Below, piece by piece: positions 25,028 to 33,881 of a stretch of 39,913 nucleotides of DNA. Position numbers and translations under genes: made by a program. This DNA comes from Peptococcaceae bacterium. GTDB taxonomy: Bacteria; Bacillota; Desulfitobacteriia; Desulfitobacteriales; Syntrophobotulaceae. The stretch covers positions 1 to 39,913 of the forward strand of contig DUML01000007.1 of the NCBI GenBank assembly GCA_012839895.1. Reading direction: 5' to 3'. Position 1 is the stretch's first letter, and each line of letters starts with the position of its first letter. The notes beneath the pieces were generated by a model, which had not been told where the DNA came from, searched no databases, and worked only from the letters and a program-made list of their open reading frames with translations.

Positions 25028-26023
25028 TTAGTTTAAATCTATAAGCTTGTAATTTCTGCTGCCCAAACCGATTTTTTCAGCATATACTAACTGAATAGTG
25101 GCATCCACCGAAGGATATAGAGCCTTAAATCTATCTTTTTCGGTATATTTTTCGCCTAGTTGCGATTCAGGATTTCCAGGAGCATGATTAACTAAATCAA
25201 GAGCGGCTTGGTCAATAGCCACGGGATCTTTAGAAGCCAAAATGCCTATATCCCCTACAATAGGAACGTCATTCCAACCAAAACAATCACACACAGGGGA
25301 GACGTTTGTAATAAAAGTTATAAATCCTACCTTATCTGCTTTCCCGTAGAGAGCACCCGCGGCATATTCTACGGTCTTTTCTTGAATTTTAGTTAGATCG
25401 GACTTCCACTCCATCACAATAGCCTGGTGAGGGCATGTTACAGAGCATTCAGCGCAACCTATACATATTTCTTCTAAAATCTTAGCTTTATTCTCCACTG
25501 TAATGGCATCGGCTGGGCATACCGTAATACATTTGCGACATCTTTTACACTTGTTTTCTTCAACATAAGGTAAGACATCCGAATGTTGCTGTAGCTTGCC
25601 TGCTCGGCTGCCAAAACCCATTCCTAAATTCTTTAAGGCTCCTCCAAATCCATGAAGATTGGCACCTTTAAAATGGGAAACAGTTAATATAAAGTCACTC
25701 AGGCAAGCTGTACTAGCGATTTTCACTTCTTGAAAATGTTTTAATTTTACGGGGATGGAAATATAATCTTTTCCTTTAAGACCGTCAGCAATTATTAAAG
25801 GAACTCCAACAACTGAAAAATCAAATCCATTTAAAATTGCCGTCTCAAGATGATCGACAGCGTTGCTTCTGGTTCCCACATAGAGAGTATTGGTATCGGT
25901 TAGGAAAGCTTTACCGCCTTTTTCCTTGATCAGGTCAACCAAACATCGGATATACTGAGGACGAATATAAGCAAGATTGCCGCGTTCTCCAAAATGTATT
26001 TTTATTGCTACAAAATTTTGGGG
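25028..26023 (-). pseudogene. 5'-truncated DUF362 / 4Fe-4S ferredoxin-domain protein gene
   Basis: The frame encodes most of a DUF362 protein with two CxxCxxCxxxCP iron-sulfur motifs (CKRCRKCITVCP and CIGCAECSVTCP). Homology begins abruptly at about 26020 with QNFVAIKIHFGERGN; the normal beginning of the family (about 40 residues before LVAIKLHFGE) is absent. No ATG or GTG precedes the homology in frame, and a TAG lies at 26033-26035. The only in-frame start is TTG 25942, without a ribosome site and inside the conserved domain. The rest of the frame is intact, so the truncation may be recent. Upstream sequence belongs to another broken gene. Confidence 0.75.
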
Positions 26024-26024
26024 T

Positions 26025-26168
26025 TCAATGGCCTACACGCAAAATTGTTGGAACTGCAGCCATTAAGTCATCATGAAGCTTAACTGCCTTAGTCCATTGT
26101 TCAATTTCCCATTCAGACTTAACCGCTTTGATCCTATCCATCATATCAGTGGCATCAACAAATTCGAC
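26025..26168 (-). pseudogene. Internal fragment of a third M24-family gene
   Basis: On the minus strand the frame reads VEFVDATDMMDRIKAVKS, EWEIEQWTKAVKLHDDLM, AAVPTILRVGH, then TGA (26025-26027). The gene at 20091 has VEFVDITDEFDMIKALKS and AALPAIVKVGM at the same spacing, so this is the domain junction of an M24 protein. Both ends are cut off: upstream it joins the methyltransferase fragment (opposite strand) near 26160-26168, downstream the DUF362 fragment near 26020. Confidence 0.75.
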
Positions 26169-26648
26169 GTCTCAAACGCTGCTCTGCATTGGGTCAAAGA
26201 TCATGAGAAGTTGCTGCAGAATTGTTATAGAGCGCTAAAGGCTGGTGGTGTAATACGGTTTAATTTTGCGGGAGACGGAAATTGTTCCAATTTTATCGAG
26301 ATAATTCATGATGTTATGAATTATCCACATTACAAGGTGTATTTTAATAATTTTGTATGGCCATGGTTTATGCCACGGATAAGTGAGTACGAAAGATTAT
26401 TAAACCAACAAAAATTTAAAGAATTGCGCTGCTGGGAAGAAAATGCAGATAGAAATTTTAGAACAAAAGATGAAATTGTTAAATGGATTGACCAGCCTTC
26501 TATTGTACCGTTTTTAGAGGTTCTTCCCAAAGAAAAACAACCAGGGTTCAGAGATGAAGTTGTGAATAGAATGGTTTATAAAACCAAAAACTCGGATGGA
26601 ACTTATTTTGAAACTTTTAGAAGGATAAATGTTTTTGCAAGAAAATGA
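26160..26648 (+). pseudogene. 5'-truncated class I SAM-dependent methyltransferase gene
   Basis: From KFDVSNAALHWVKDHEKLLQ onward the frame matches the C-terminal two-thirds of trans-aconitate methyltransferase-like proteins (the FSNAxLHW motif, then LKAGGVIRFNF, and a helical C-terminal half ending FRRINVFARK). The SAM-binding start with its GxGxG motif is missing. The open frame extends back to 26073, but those residues are the reverse complement of the M24 fragment and bear no relation to the family. It is probably non-functional. Confidence 0.75.
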
Positions 26649-26651
26649 ATT

Positions 26652-26756
26652 TTGACAGAAAACCCTGCTATTGTGATTTATGAACCGTTGTCCCAAGATG
26701 GTCATGAAATGTTGGAACAAAATTCTGAGTGCGGATATCTTGGATTTATTGTTTGA
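26652..26756 (+). pseudogene. Possible N-terminal fragment of a 2-hydroxyacid dehydrogenase gene
   Basis: A 34-codon frame contains NPAIVIYEPLSQDGHEMLEQ, which resembles the first strand and helix of D-isomer-specific 2-hydroxyacid dehydrogenases (form KxxVVIYEPLxxxGxELLEE). It diverges after NSEC and stops. No ribosome site is seen. The resemblance is short, so this is tentative. The remaining sequence to 27046 holds nothing I can support. Confidence 0.35.
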
Positions 26757-27046
26757 TAAAGGAATACATTAGGGAGCATTCATTAACATGAATGAAGTTG
26801 TTTTTAATAAGTATTTTGATGTTTTCTTTTTGTTCTGGGGTAAATCTCTTCTCCTTTCCATGGTCTCGTTCTAACTTATTTTCTCTGTTTCGTCTGTCTT
26901 GTTTTCTGGGTCCATTAACTCAGAATCCTCTGTTGAATTTAATACAAAAAAGTCTGGTATAAAAAATTCAACGGAGTTGAAAATAAAACTTAACTATGGT
27001 AGCCTTAAAGTAGAATTTTCCAGGAACAAGAAGGAGGAAATACCAT

Positions 27047-27394
27047 ATGGAAAACAGATTTTTTTACGTAAAAGATTATACGAACCCTGCTCCGGAAAAA
27101 GCTACCAAGAATATACTCTATGAAAATGAACGTACAAATGGCGTGATTTGGGTAATCCCTCCCGGTGAAGAACTTCCTGCCCATTATCATCCGGATACTG
27201 ATGACGTCTGGGTTATCCTCCAAGGCAAAGGCGAATATTTCATGGGCAAAGGCAAAACACGTACCATTGAAGCAGGCATGGTCATTCCTGCTGAAAAAAC
27301 GGATGTCCATGGCGTCAAAAATACGGGTGATGAATTGCTCGTTTTCGCAGCCGTTTCTGCTCCCATGCCGTCAGTAATGATTAAAGAAGAATAA
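27047..27394 (+). CDS. Small single-domain cupin protein
   Basis: A 115-aa protein with one cupin barrel. Motif 1 is PAHYHPDTDDVWVILQG (His46, His48, with Asp52/Asp53 where Glu is usual), followed by the second motif region GMVIPAEKTDVHGVKN (His88). Three histidines could bind one metal ion. AAGGAGG at 27031-27037 sets the start. Single cupins of this kind may be sugar or organic-acid binding, isomerases or dioxygenases, and the sequence does not say which. It stands alone after the gene-fragment zone and before a bidirectional terminator, apparently intact. Confidence 0.8.
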   Translation: MENRFFYVKDYTNPAPEKATKNILYENERTNGVIWVIPPGEELPAHYHPDTDDVWVILQGKGEYFMGKGKTRTIEAGMVIPAEKTDVHGVKNTGDELLVFAAVSAPMPSVMIKEE

Positions 27395-27501
27395 TAAATA
27401 AGAATAATAAAGGAGTATAATATCCAGATTAACGGTAAAAAACACAAAAAATACTTCAAATAATGCTTAAAAATAATACTTCCTAAAGATAATATTTAGT
27501 T

Positions 27502-27568
27502 AAAAAAAACGGAAGCCGCCTTTCTGACAGATTAGCAATGAGGACTAAAGTCAGAATGGCGGCTTTTT
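27502..27568. terminator. Bidirectional terminator between the cupin and CapA-like genes
   Basis: AAGCCGCC (27513-27520) pairs with GGCGGCTT (27558-27565), and inside it CTGAC pairs with GTCAG. T5 follows on the plus strand and an A8 run (T8 on the minus strand) precedes. It serves the convergent cupin and CapA-like genes. Confidence 0.9.
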
Positions 27569-27578
27569 GTTATTTTGG

Positions 27579-28934
27579 TTAGTGGGAGTTGGTGAGCCCT
27601 GAAGTGATCTGCTTGACAGTATCCCGGCAGAAACGGATCCGTTCCAAATCTTTTTCTACGAGCATTGGGAATTTATCCGGAGTATCCAAGGCTTCCTCCG
27701 CCGGTATCACTTCATAGAAAAAGCGGTTACCGCGGATTTTTTTATTAACCCAGGTGGGAAGGCCTTGGGCTTCAATTACCTCTTTGCTAAGTATCCGGGA
27801 ATAAAACTTTGTGTCCCTTTCAGGTTGGAGGGAATCGACTCGGGGAGATAACTCGTGTCTATTCTCAGGCTGTTGTAAAGTATCTTCTGGTCCTACTTTG
27901 ATGCGGAAAGTAATTTTGGCGATAAGGCCTTGTTCCGTATAAATATCGTCAACAGTTTCCAAGCGTTGGTCGGAGATAAAGTTCCCCAGGGAATAAAAGA
28001 CCGGAACTTTGGAGCCGGCAGGGGAAGTAAGATAAACTGCGGGCTGCAGCACATGAGGATGACCGCCGAAAATAGCGTCTACCCCCAAAGAAACCAGCTT
28101 AGATGCCAGTTCTTTCTGAAAGTTATTAGGCTGCCGGTGGTATTCGTCCCCCCAGTGCAAGAAAAGAATAATAATCTCGGCACCGTCAGCGCGAGCATCT
28201 TTTATGCTTTCTTCTATACTAAGTAGGGATTTTTCAACATCTTGGGGATCAAAGCTAGCCAGCAAGCCGGCCATTTCCGCCGGCAGGATTAAGCCGTTAA
28301 CATCTAGACTGCCGTCCCAGCGGGGATAGGTATACCCGTAATTCAGAAAAGCAATCTTTACCCCTTTAATATCTTTAATGACATAGGTTTTCTCTTTTTC
28401 TTCCGCTTTCACCCCGATAATATCGAGACCTTCGTTTCTGACTACTTCGATGGTCCTGTAAAAGCCGGATATCCCTTGGTCCATCCGGTGGTTATTTGCC
28501 GCTGTCAGGATATCCACTCCGGCATCTTTCAATGCAGTGACAATGGAATCAGGGGTATTAAATCTGGGGTAACTGGCATAGCCTTTTTCCGGGCCGGCTA
28601 GGACTGTTTCCAAGTTGGCTACCGTAATATCAGCTTGCTCCAAATAAGGTTTGACATATTGAAATTGACTTTTAAAGTCATAATTTCCGGTTGCCGGATC
28701 ATAGGCTGCAAAATATAAAGTATTATGGATCAAAATATCGCCGACAGAAGCGATGGTAATATCTACAATTTCCGGCTGAGTTGGCGACGGGCTTTCAGGT
28801 GAATCACCATTCTGATTTGGAAGAGAGGGGTCGTCTGCTATTCTATCCGGCAGAAGCAAATAACCGGCCAAAAACAAAAAGAAAATAAAGATTACCGCTA
28901 GGAATGGTCTTTTCCTGCCCTTTGTTTTAACCAT
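27579..28934 (-). CDS. CapA/PgsA-family membrane-anchored phosphoesterase-like protein
   Basis: A 451-aa protein with one N-terminal membrane anchor (about 10-28) and a Ser/Pro/Asp-rich linker to about 55, so the catalytic domain is outside the cell. The metallophosphoesterase-like CapA domain shows VGDILIH (64-70), NLE (107-109), AANNH (145-149), HWGDEY, FGGHPHVLQP and YSLGNF. In Bacillus, PgsA takes part in poly-gamma-glutamate export, but many members have undefined envelope roles, and no pgsBC genes are present. An AGGGGTGAT precedes the ATG. A short hairpin (CCTAAG/CTTAGG on the minus strand) overlaps that ribosome site. Confidence 0.85.
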   Translation of the reverse strand: MVKTKGRKRPFLAVIFIFFLFLAGYLLLPDRIADDPSLPNQNGDSPESPSPTQPEIVDITIASVGDILIHNTLYFAAYDPATGNYDFKSQFQYVKPYLEQADITVANLETVLAGPEKGYASYPRFNTPDSIVTALKDAGVDILTAANNHRMDQGISGFYRTIEVVRNEGLDIIGVKAEEKEKTYVIKDIKGVKIAFLNYGYTYPRWDGSLDVNGLILPAEMAGLLASFDPQDVEKSLLSIEESIKDARADGAEIIILFLHWGDEYHRQPNNFQKELASKLVSLGVDAIFGGHPHVLQPAVYLTSPAGSKVPVFYSLGNFISDQRLETVDDIYTEQGLIAKITFRIKVGPEDTLQQPENRHELSPRVDSLQPERDTKFYSRILSKEVIEAQGLPTWVNKKIRGNRFFYEVIPAEEALDTPDKFPMLVEKDLERIRFCRDTVKQITSGLTNSH

Positions 28935-29127
28935 TTTATATCACCCCTAAGCCGTTTACTTAGGCTTTAGCTTCCAATCAGAAGTAAGGCAGAGGAACCG
29001 GCCCCTTACTCTTTAGACCGACTAGTTAGTTCTGCCGATATGCCGTCCTTGTCGCTTTCGAAGCGAGGGAACTCAAGCAAATGCCATTGTAACCGGTATT
29101 TAATACACTCCGAAGGACTTAATGAAT

Positions 29128-30261
29128 TTAAACAGAGGACATACTTTTTTCCCTGGAAATTTTATAGTTATAAATCAGCCGTTCTGTCAATTCAAGAATT
29201 GAATCAGGTGACAATTCCCGGGCAAGTTCTGCCGCTTTTTGGCGCATATCTGAGAGTAGTTTGGGATTCTCCACAAAACGGTCAATAAGCAGGTTCAATT
29301 CCGTAGTATTATGGGCCCGGACAGCTAAACCGGCTTTAACTAAAATTTCAGTGTTTTCTTCTTCTTGTCCGGGAATAAAAAAGGGAATAATAATCGGGAT
29401 ATTTTTATTAATAGCTTCGGTAACAGTCAGCCCTCCGGGTTTGGTGACAATAACATCGGATTCGTCCATCAAATCCGGAATATTTCGTGTAAAGCCATAT
29501 ATTTTTACTTCTTTGCCGTTAAGTATTGAATCGGCTAATTTATTTTCCAGAGAAGTTTTAAGTCTTTGGTTATTGCCGCATACGACCAGAATCCTTAAAT
29601 TGTGTTTGTTGGTTAGCAGTTTATCCAGGCATTTGCGCATATAAGGGACACCCATGCCTCCACCCATTAACAGGATGGTAAAGGTGTCGTTCTTATGCTC
29701 CCGCCGCGGCTGGCGAAATTCTTTGCGAATGGGTATACCATAAACATAAATCTTACTTTCAGCAACACCTTTTTCAGTTAAAGTATCTTTAGTATAACGG
29801 GAACCCACAATATAAGCATCCACATATTTATTGACATAAAAGAGATGGGCCATGTAATCCGTGACTATAGCAATAAACGGTAAGTTTATCTTCCTATCAG
29901 CTTTTAATAAGGAGACAACATTCACAAACAGTGGATGGGTAACAATCAGCAAATCCGGCTTATGTTCCTGAATAAGTTGGTAAATAGTAGTACTGAGGGT
30001 TAAGTTTAAGAAGGTGACGACGCCTTTGTTGACATACTTATGATAGGTTATCTTGTAAAGTTTGCCATACATTTTTGGCAGTCGGCTGGCAAGGAGCTGG
30101 TAACCGTCGTCAACCAGCTTTTCCATCAGCTTGCTTTCTTCCTTCACAGGTTCGGCAATACTGACAGAGTAACCGGATGCTTCGAGATCCTCTTTTAAGC
30201 ACTTGGCAACTTGATTATGCCCTTGACCTGTTGAAGCCGAAAGAATCAAAACCTTTGCCAT
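29128..30261 (-). CDS. MGDG synthase / UgtP-like glycosyltransferase (GT28)
   Basis: A 377-aa cytoplasmic-face glycosyltransferase. The N-terminal MGDG-synthase domain starts with ILSASTGQGHNQVAK (GQGH at 12-15), and the C-terminal GT28 domain holds LLMGGGMG and the nucleotide-sugar motif TKPGGLTVTEA. Relatives add glucose or galactose from the UDP-sugar to diacylglycerol, making membrane glycolipids and, in many Firmicutes, the lipoteichoic-acid anchor. The UDP-glucose-forming gene galU is at 35434. AAGGAGG (plus-strand 30271-30277) sets the start. It is in line with the sugar-nucleotide gene upstream and CapA downstream. Confidence 0.88.
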   Translation of the reverse strand: MAKVLILSASTGQGHNQVAKCLKEDLEASGYSVSIAEPVKEESKLMEKLVDDGYQLLASRLPKMYGKLYKITYHKYVNKGVVTFLNLTLSTTIYQLIQEHKPDLLIVTHPLFVNVVSLLKADRKINLPFIAIVTDYMAHLFYVNKYVDAYIVGSRYTKDTLTEKGVAESKIYVYGIPIRKEFRQPRREHKNDTFTILLMGGGMGVPYMRKCLDKLLTNKHNLRILVVCGNNQRLKTSLENKLADSILNGKEVKIYGFTRNIPDLMDESDVIVTKPGGLTVTEAINKNIPIIIPFFIPGQEEENTEILVKAGLAVRAHNTTELNLLIDRFVENPKLLSDMRQKAAELARELSPDSILELTERLIYNYKISREKSMSSV

Positions 30262-30348
30262 CTACTTTCCCCTCCTTGTAAAGTATTTGCTTATTACTTC
30301 TACTCTATTTATATTTGGGCAAATAATTAAAATTTAATTACTAACAAA

Positions 30349-31416
30349 CTATGCTAAGTCAGCTTTTCCCGAGACCATTATGCTGTTTGGTTCAATAGAA
30401 CAATTCTTTAAAATTGTGTTGCGGCCAATGACAGCATTGCTGCCCACCAGGGTTCCTTCGCTAATAAAGGCATTAGCCCCAATTTGGCAGTTGGAAGCAA
30501 TGACGGCATTTTCCACTACGGCATTCTCCATGAGAATACAATTATCCCAGATAACACAGTTATTCAAATAGACATTACTGCCAATAACGCAATTTCTTCC
30601 GATAAAAACGTTTTGACCCAGGATGGTGCTTAAATCCAAAGTGGAATTAATCCCGGTCAGGCAGCTGTTGTGGAGTAAATAAACCCCGTCTTTGGCGGCG
30701 TTTTCTTTTAAACTGGGGCGTTGAAGAGCATCGACCTGGGCTTGTTGGTAAAAAGCGGGCGACCCGATGTCGCACCAATAATCTTCCGTAACATAGCCGT
30801 AAAAGTCCAACTTTAAATCGATTAGCTTTGGAAAAAGCTCCCGCCCGAAGTCATAGTAACCATCCGGAATTAGCTGAAATATTTCCGGTTCCATAAGGTA
30901 AATACCGGTATTAACAACATTGCTTAAAGCTTCATCCGGCCTTGGCTTTTCCTGAAAAGCAACAATTCTGCCGTCTGTTTCGGTTACTACTACTCCATAT
31001 TGGGAGACTTCCCTGAAAGGTTTTAGAGCAATGGTGACTAAAGCCTTTCTCTTTTTATGAAAATTATACATGGCAGTAAGATTAATGTCTGTTAAGGCGT
31101 CACCGCTTAAGATAAAGAAAGTTTCATCCAGAAAATGGCGGTTATTTTTCACTCCACCGGCAGTTCCAAGTAGCTTTGGTTCATAAGAATATTGCAAATA
31201 TACTCCCAAATCTTCTCCCTGTTGGAAATAATTACATATATAATGAGGATTATAATGGGTATTGGCAATAATATCTGTAATGCCGTGTTTCTTCAGAAGT
31301 TTAACGGAATACTCCATAACAGGTGTGTTAAGGACGGGCACCATGGGTTTAGGAAGCGGATTAGTCAAAGGCCTGAGTCTTGTGCCGGTTCCAGCGGCCA
31401 TGATCATCGCTTTCAT
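30349..31416 (-). CDS. Sugar-nucleotide pyrophosphorylase with hexapeptide-repeat domain
   Basis: The 355-aa protein begins with the nucleotidyltransferase signature AAGTGTRLRPLTNPLPKPM and contains LGTAGGVK, LSGDALTDI and FQEKPRP. From about 250 a left-handed beta-helix of hexapeptide repeats follows (ILGQNVFIGRNCVIGSN...). This resembles mannose-1-phosphate guanylyltransferase and glucose-1-phosphate thymidylyltransferase-like proteins; the sugar and nucleotide cannot be fixed by eye. I start at ATG 31416. TTG 31428, GTG 31425 and TTG 31419 are in frame upstream, but a weak TTGGTGA is best spaced for 31416. It lies in the envelope-carbohydrate block on the minus strand. Confidence 0.82.
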   Translation of the reverse strand: MKAMIMAAGTGTRLRPLTNPLPKPMVPVLNTPVMEYSVKLLKKHGITDIIANTHYNPHYICNYFQQGEDLGVYLQYSYEPKLLGTAGGVKNNRHFLDETFFILSGDALTDINLTAMYNFHKKRKALVTIALKPFREVSQYGVVVTETDGRIVAFQEKPRPDEALSNVVNTGIYLMEPEIFQLIPDGYYDFGRELFPKLIDLKLDFYGYVTEDYWCDIGSPAFYQQAQVDALQRPSLKENAAKDGVYLLHNSCLTGINSTLDLSTILGQNVFIGRNCVIGSNVYLNNCVIWDNCILMENAVVENAVIASNCQIGANAFISEGTLVGSNAVIGRNTILKNCSIEPNSIMVSGKADLA

Positions 31417-31634
31417 CAAATTCACCAACTTTTTTCAGCTTGGGGCCGAAGAAAATATTCCTAGTCTATATTATGTTCTTAAACAAAGATCTTACGACCT
31501 AAAAAAACTAAAGTCATTATAACAGGTCGTACATCTATTTTACACCAGAATAAAACATTGGTCTAATACCACGTCAAAAGTTTAACGCCAATAAAGCTGG
31601 ATCATCATTTTCAAATGGCTTTTCAAAGTCTTTA

Positions 31635-33509
31635 TCAAAGGCCTTCCAGGCCTTTTAAATTTATTATCAGCAGGTTTAGTTCGTCAAGCATCCCGGTATA
31701 AGGCTTTTTACTGGGAACCACAGCATAGCTCAGATCAGGGGAAAGCTTTATTCCCGGGAGGAAATGCTCGTTATCTTTGGCTTTATGCAGAATTCGTGTG
31801 TTTTCACCGACTTGCAAGTAGATTCCGTTCTCAGTTATATAGAAAATCTTATCTTCTAACCAGCCTGCACAGAGTAAAGGCTCCGAAACTTCTAACTCAT
31901 GGCAGGTTAGGCTGTTAAGATCAAAAACATAGCAGGAATCTTCCTCGGGCAGGAGAAGGGCTTGATTATTGACGGAAAGCAAACGCCCGCTTAGGAGAAT
32001 TGCCCTGCTTTCCGGCTTAGACCAGAAAGGCTTGAGGAAGACCGCCTCTTTTGTGGTAAGGTCTACCCGGCCATATAAGGCATAAGCCCGGACGCTGTTA
32101 GGGGTAGCAGCCTTGCCATGGAGAAAAAGATATTTGTTATCGGTGGTTTTGAAGGCTTCAAAGAAAAGAGTATGAATACTATCCAGCTCCAGACCGCACT
32201 TCACCAAGGCAGGTTTAAGATCCAGGGTGAACTCGGTTGCCCCGTCATCGGAGAGGAAATTGAGGCTCGTCGCCTGGAATCTGGCTCCGCTGTCTAAACG
32301 GTAAGCTCGGAATTCATTTTGCTCTTGTCTCAGGAGCGGGTCAATGAATTCAAATTTGTTGGCGAGTCTGGGTACCACTTGCCTTTTGCTGGAACGGCTC
32401 CAGGTAAAATCATAATGAGTATTGAATTTTTCCTTTGGAGCCAGGGCATAAATTCTTTGCGAGCGCATATCCAGCAAATTCCACTGGCCGCGGAAATCGT
32501 CACTAAAGGGTTTGAAAACTTCTCTAACTACTGCTTGGTTGCCGTCCGGAGACCAGACCGGGTCTAAAAAAGAATGGGTTAGACGGGCGTTAAAGGGAGA
32601 TATCCGGCCGGTTTGGAGATCCAATACCCAGAGCTTGGCAAGGTAATGGTTATAGTAAGCAAAATTAGAGCCCAGGATAAATCGGCCATTGGGAGACCAA
32701 CTTAACAATTCAGTAGAACAGGTAGCAAAAGTTTGCTCGGAGGGGTTCTTGGTCAAAGGCCATTTCTGGCTCTTACCGGTTTGCAGGTTATGAACAACTA
32801 AATACCCCTGCTCAATATAGGCAATTTTTAAGCCGTCAGGGGACAGCGCTAGGCTTGTCTCATTATAAAAGTTAATAATAGGCTGAGAAATAGTTTCCGC
32901 GTTTTTAAAACTGATAAGTTTTACTCCTTGGGGCCGGGCAAAACACCACAAAGTATCGGGTCCCGCCCAAGCATAAAGGCTTTCGCCGTTATAGGCATCA
33001 TCGCGCCCGCAAATAAAGGGGCCTGTCTGCTGGATAAACTCAGAGAGGGAGTGAATTGTTATTTTTTTCTCTTGCATAGTTAAAGCTAAGGATCCTAGGT
33101 CGATTGGTTCGGAAAGATTAAAATCTTTGAAGGAGAATTCCTGGGGTTCATAAAAAGGGCTGACCAACCAAAAACTATCGGGAAGAAAGGCGCTCTTACC
33201 CAAAATCTGATCCAGGCGGACAACATCACTGGAGCCATCCAACCTTTCAGAGCCGGAAGAGGCTTGAGGTTGCAGGGTTTTACCGCCGACAACAATCTCA
33301 AACATCGGTGGAAGGTTTTTAAGGGAAAAGCTAATTTCGCTCAGCTTAAGAGATTCCGAAGAAGCGGATTCAGCTTGGGTTTGCCCCCAGTTTTTGAAAG
33401 CGGTTTTAACGGCAGTAGGATGATGGCGGGTATAACCCAAAGTTAAAAGGGTCAAACCCAACAAGAAGATAAAAATTAGGTAAAAGAAAAAAACTTTCCT
33501 ATTCATCAT
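31635..33509 (-). CDS. Membrane-anchored beta-propeller (TolB/WD40-like) protein
   Basis: A 624-aa protein with one N-terminal membrane helix (about 7-26) and a large extracellular part. Repeated blade signatures are LALSPDGLKIAYI, LSWSPNGRFILG and PVWSPDGNQAVVR, typical of TolB/PD40-type beta-propellers. No enzyme domain is visible. The start is ATG 33509, seven bases after AAAGGT; TTG 33512 lies just before. It is separated from the sugar-nucleotide gene by about 220 bases with no visible feature. The function is unknown; a scaffold or sensor in the envelope is a fair guess. Confidence 0.72.
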   Translation of the reverse strand: MMNRKVFFFYLIFIFLLGLTLLTLGYTRHHPTAVKTAFKNWGQTQAESASSESLKLSEISFSLKNLPPMFEIVVGGKTLQPQASSGSERLDGSSDVVRLDQILGKSAFLPDSFWLVSPFYEPQEFSFKDFNLSEPIDLGSLALTMQEKKITIHSLSEFIQQTGPFICGRDDAYNGESLYAWAGPDTLWCFARPQGVKLISFKNAETISQPIINFYNETSLALSPDGLKIAYIEQGYLVVHNLQTGKSQKWPLTKNPSEQTFATCSTELLSWSPNGRFILGSNFAYYNHYLAKLWVLDLQTGRISPFNARLTHSFLDPVWSPDGNQAVVREVFKPFSDDFRGQWNLLDMRSQRIYALAPKEKFNTHYDFTWSRSSKRQVVPRLANKFEFIDPLLRQEQNEFRAYRLDSGARFQATSLNFLSDDGATEFTLDLKPALVKCGLELDSIHTLFFEAFKTTDNKYLFLHGKAATPNSVRAYALYGRVDLTTKEAVFLKPFWSKPESRAILLSGRLLSVNNQALLLPEEDSCYVFDLNSLTCHELEVSEPLLCAGWLEDKIFYITENGIYLQVGENTRILHKAKDNEHFLPGIKLSPDLSYAVVPSKKPYTGMLDELNLLIINLKGLEGL

Positions 33510-33649
33510 CAAGTAGACCTTTCAATACTAAAATTTAGGAAGATAAAGGGGCTTATCCTGCCCTCATAAAGGCTTGCTGTTCCCGTTTTTTGGGTATGAA
33601 ATAGCATGGACAACCGGGCAAGCCGTTATAATATATGCTTTATAGACTT

Positions 33650-33750
33650 TCCTTATGTCATCCTGAGGGCGAAGCCCGAAGGATCTTGCGAAGCGAAGGC
33701 ATGTCCTGAGCAAAGCGAAGGCTTGTCCTGAACGAAGTGAAGGAACTTAA
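33650..33750 (+). repeat. Dispersed repeat copies between the propeller and Hsp20 genes
   Basis: One complete plus-oriented copy (GTCATCCTGAGGGCGAAGCC... at 33657) is followed by two shortened copies, TGTCCTGAGCAAAGCGAAGG and TGTCCTGAACGAAGTGAAGG, separated by a few bases. Confidence 0.8.
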
Positions 33751-33751
33751 A

Positions 33752-33860
33752 AAAATAAAAGGAAGTATCACCAGCTAATTCTGCTTTTTAAACAGCGGAT
33801 TACTTCTTGGATTACGTCTTGAACCGAATGTTTAAAGCAGAACTTGCGTGATACTTCCTT
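33752..33860 (-). terminator. Long hairpin downstream of hsp20
   Basis: AAGGAAGTATCAC (33759-33771) is a perfect inverted match of GTGATACTTCCTT (33848-33860). Inside, TTCTGCTTTTTAAACA pairs with TGTTTAAAGCAGAA with a 2-base bulge. Read on the minus strand, the stem is followed by TTTTATTTTTTT, so it can act as a terminator for hsp20. It is unusually large (102 bases), so it may also be a small mobile or regulatory repeat. Confidence 0.7.
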
Positions 33861-33881
33861 GAAAGCCAAAAGCTATGCCTT

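Noticed and set aside
26788-26874. 28-codon frame MNEVVFNKYFDVFF...
   Set aside because: Ribosome-like AGGGAG is too far away and nothing is recognisable; left as non-coding.
26899-27123. 74-codon frame overlapping the cupin start
   Set aside because: Runs through the cupin ribosome site in another frame.
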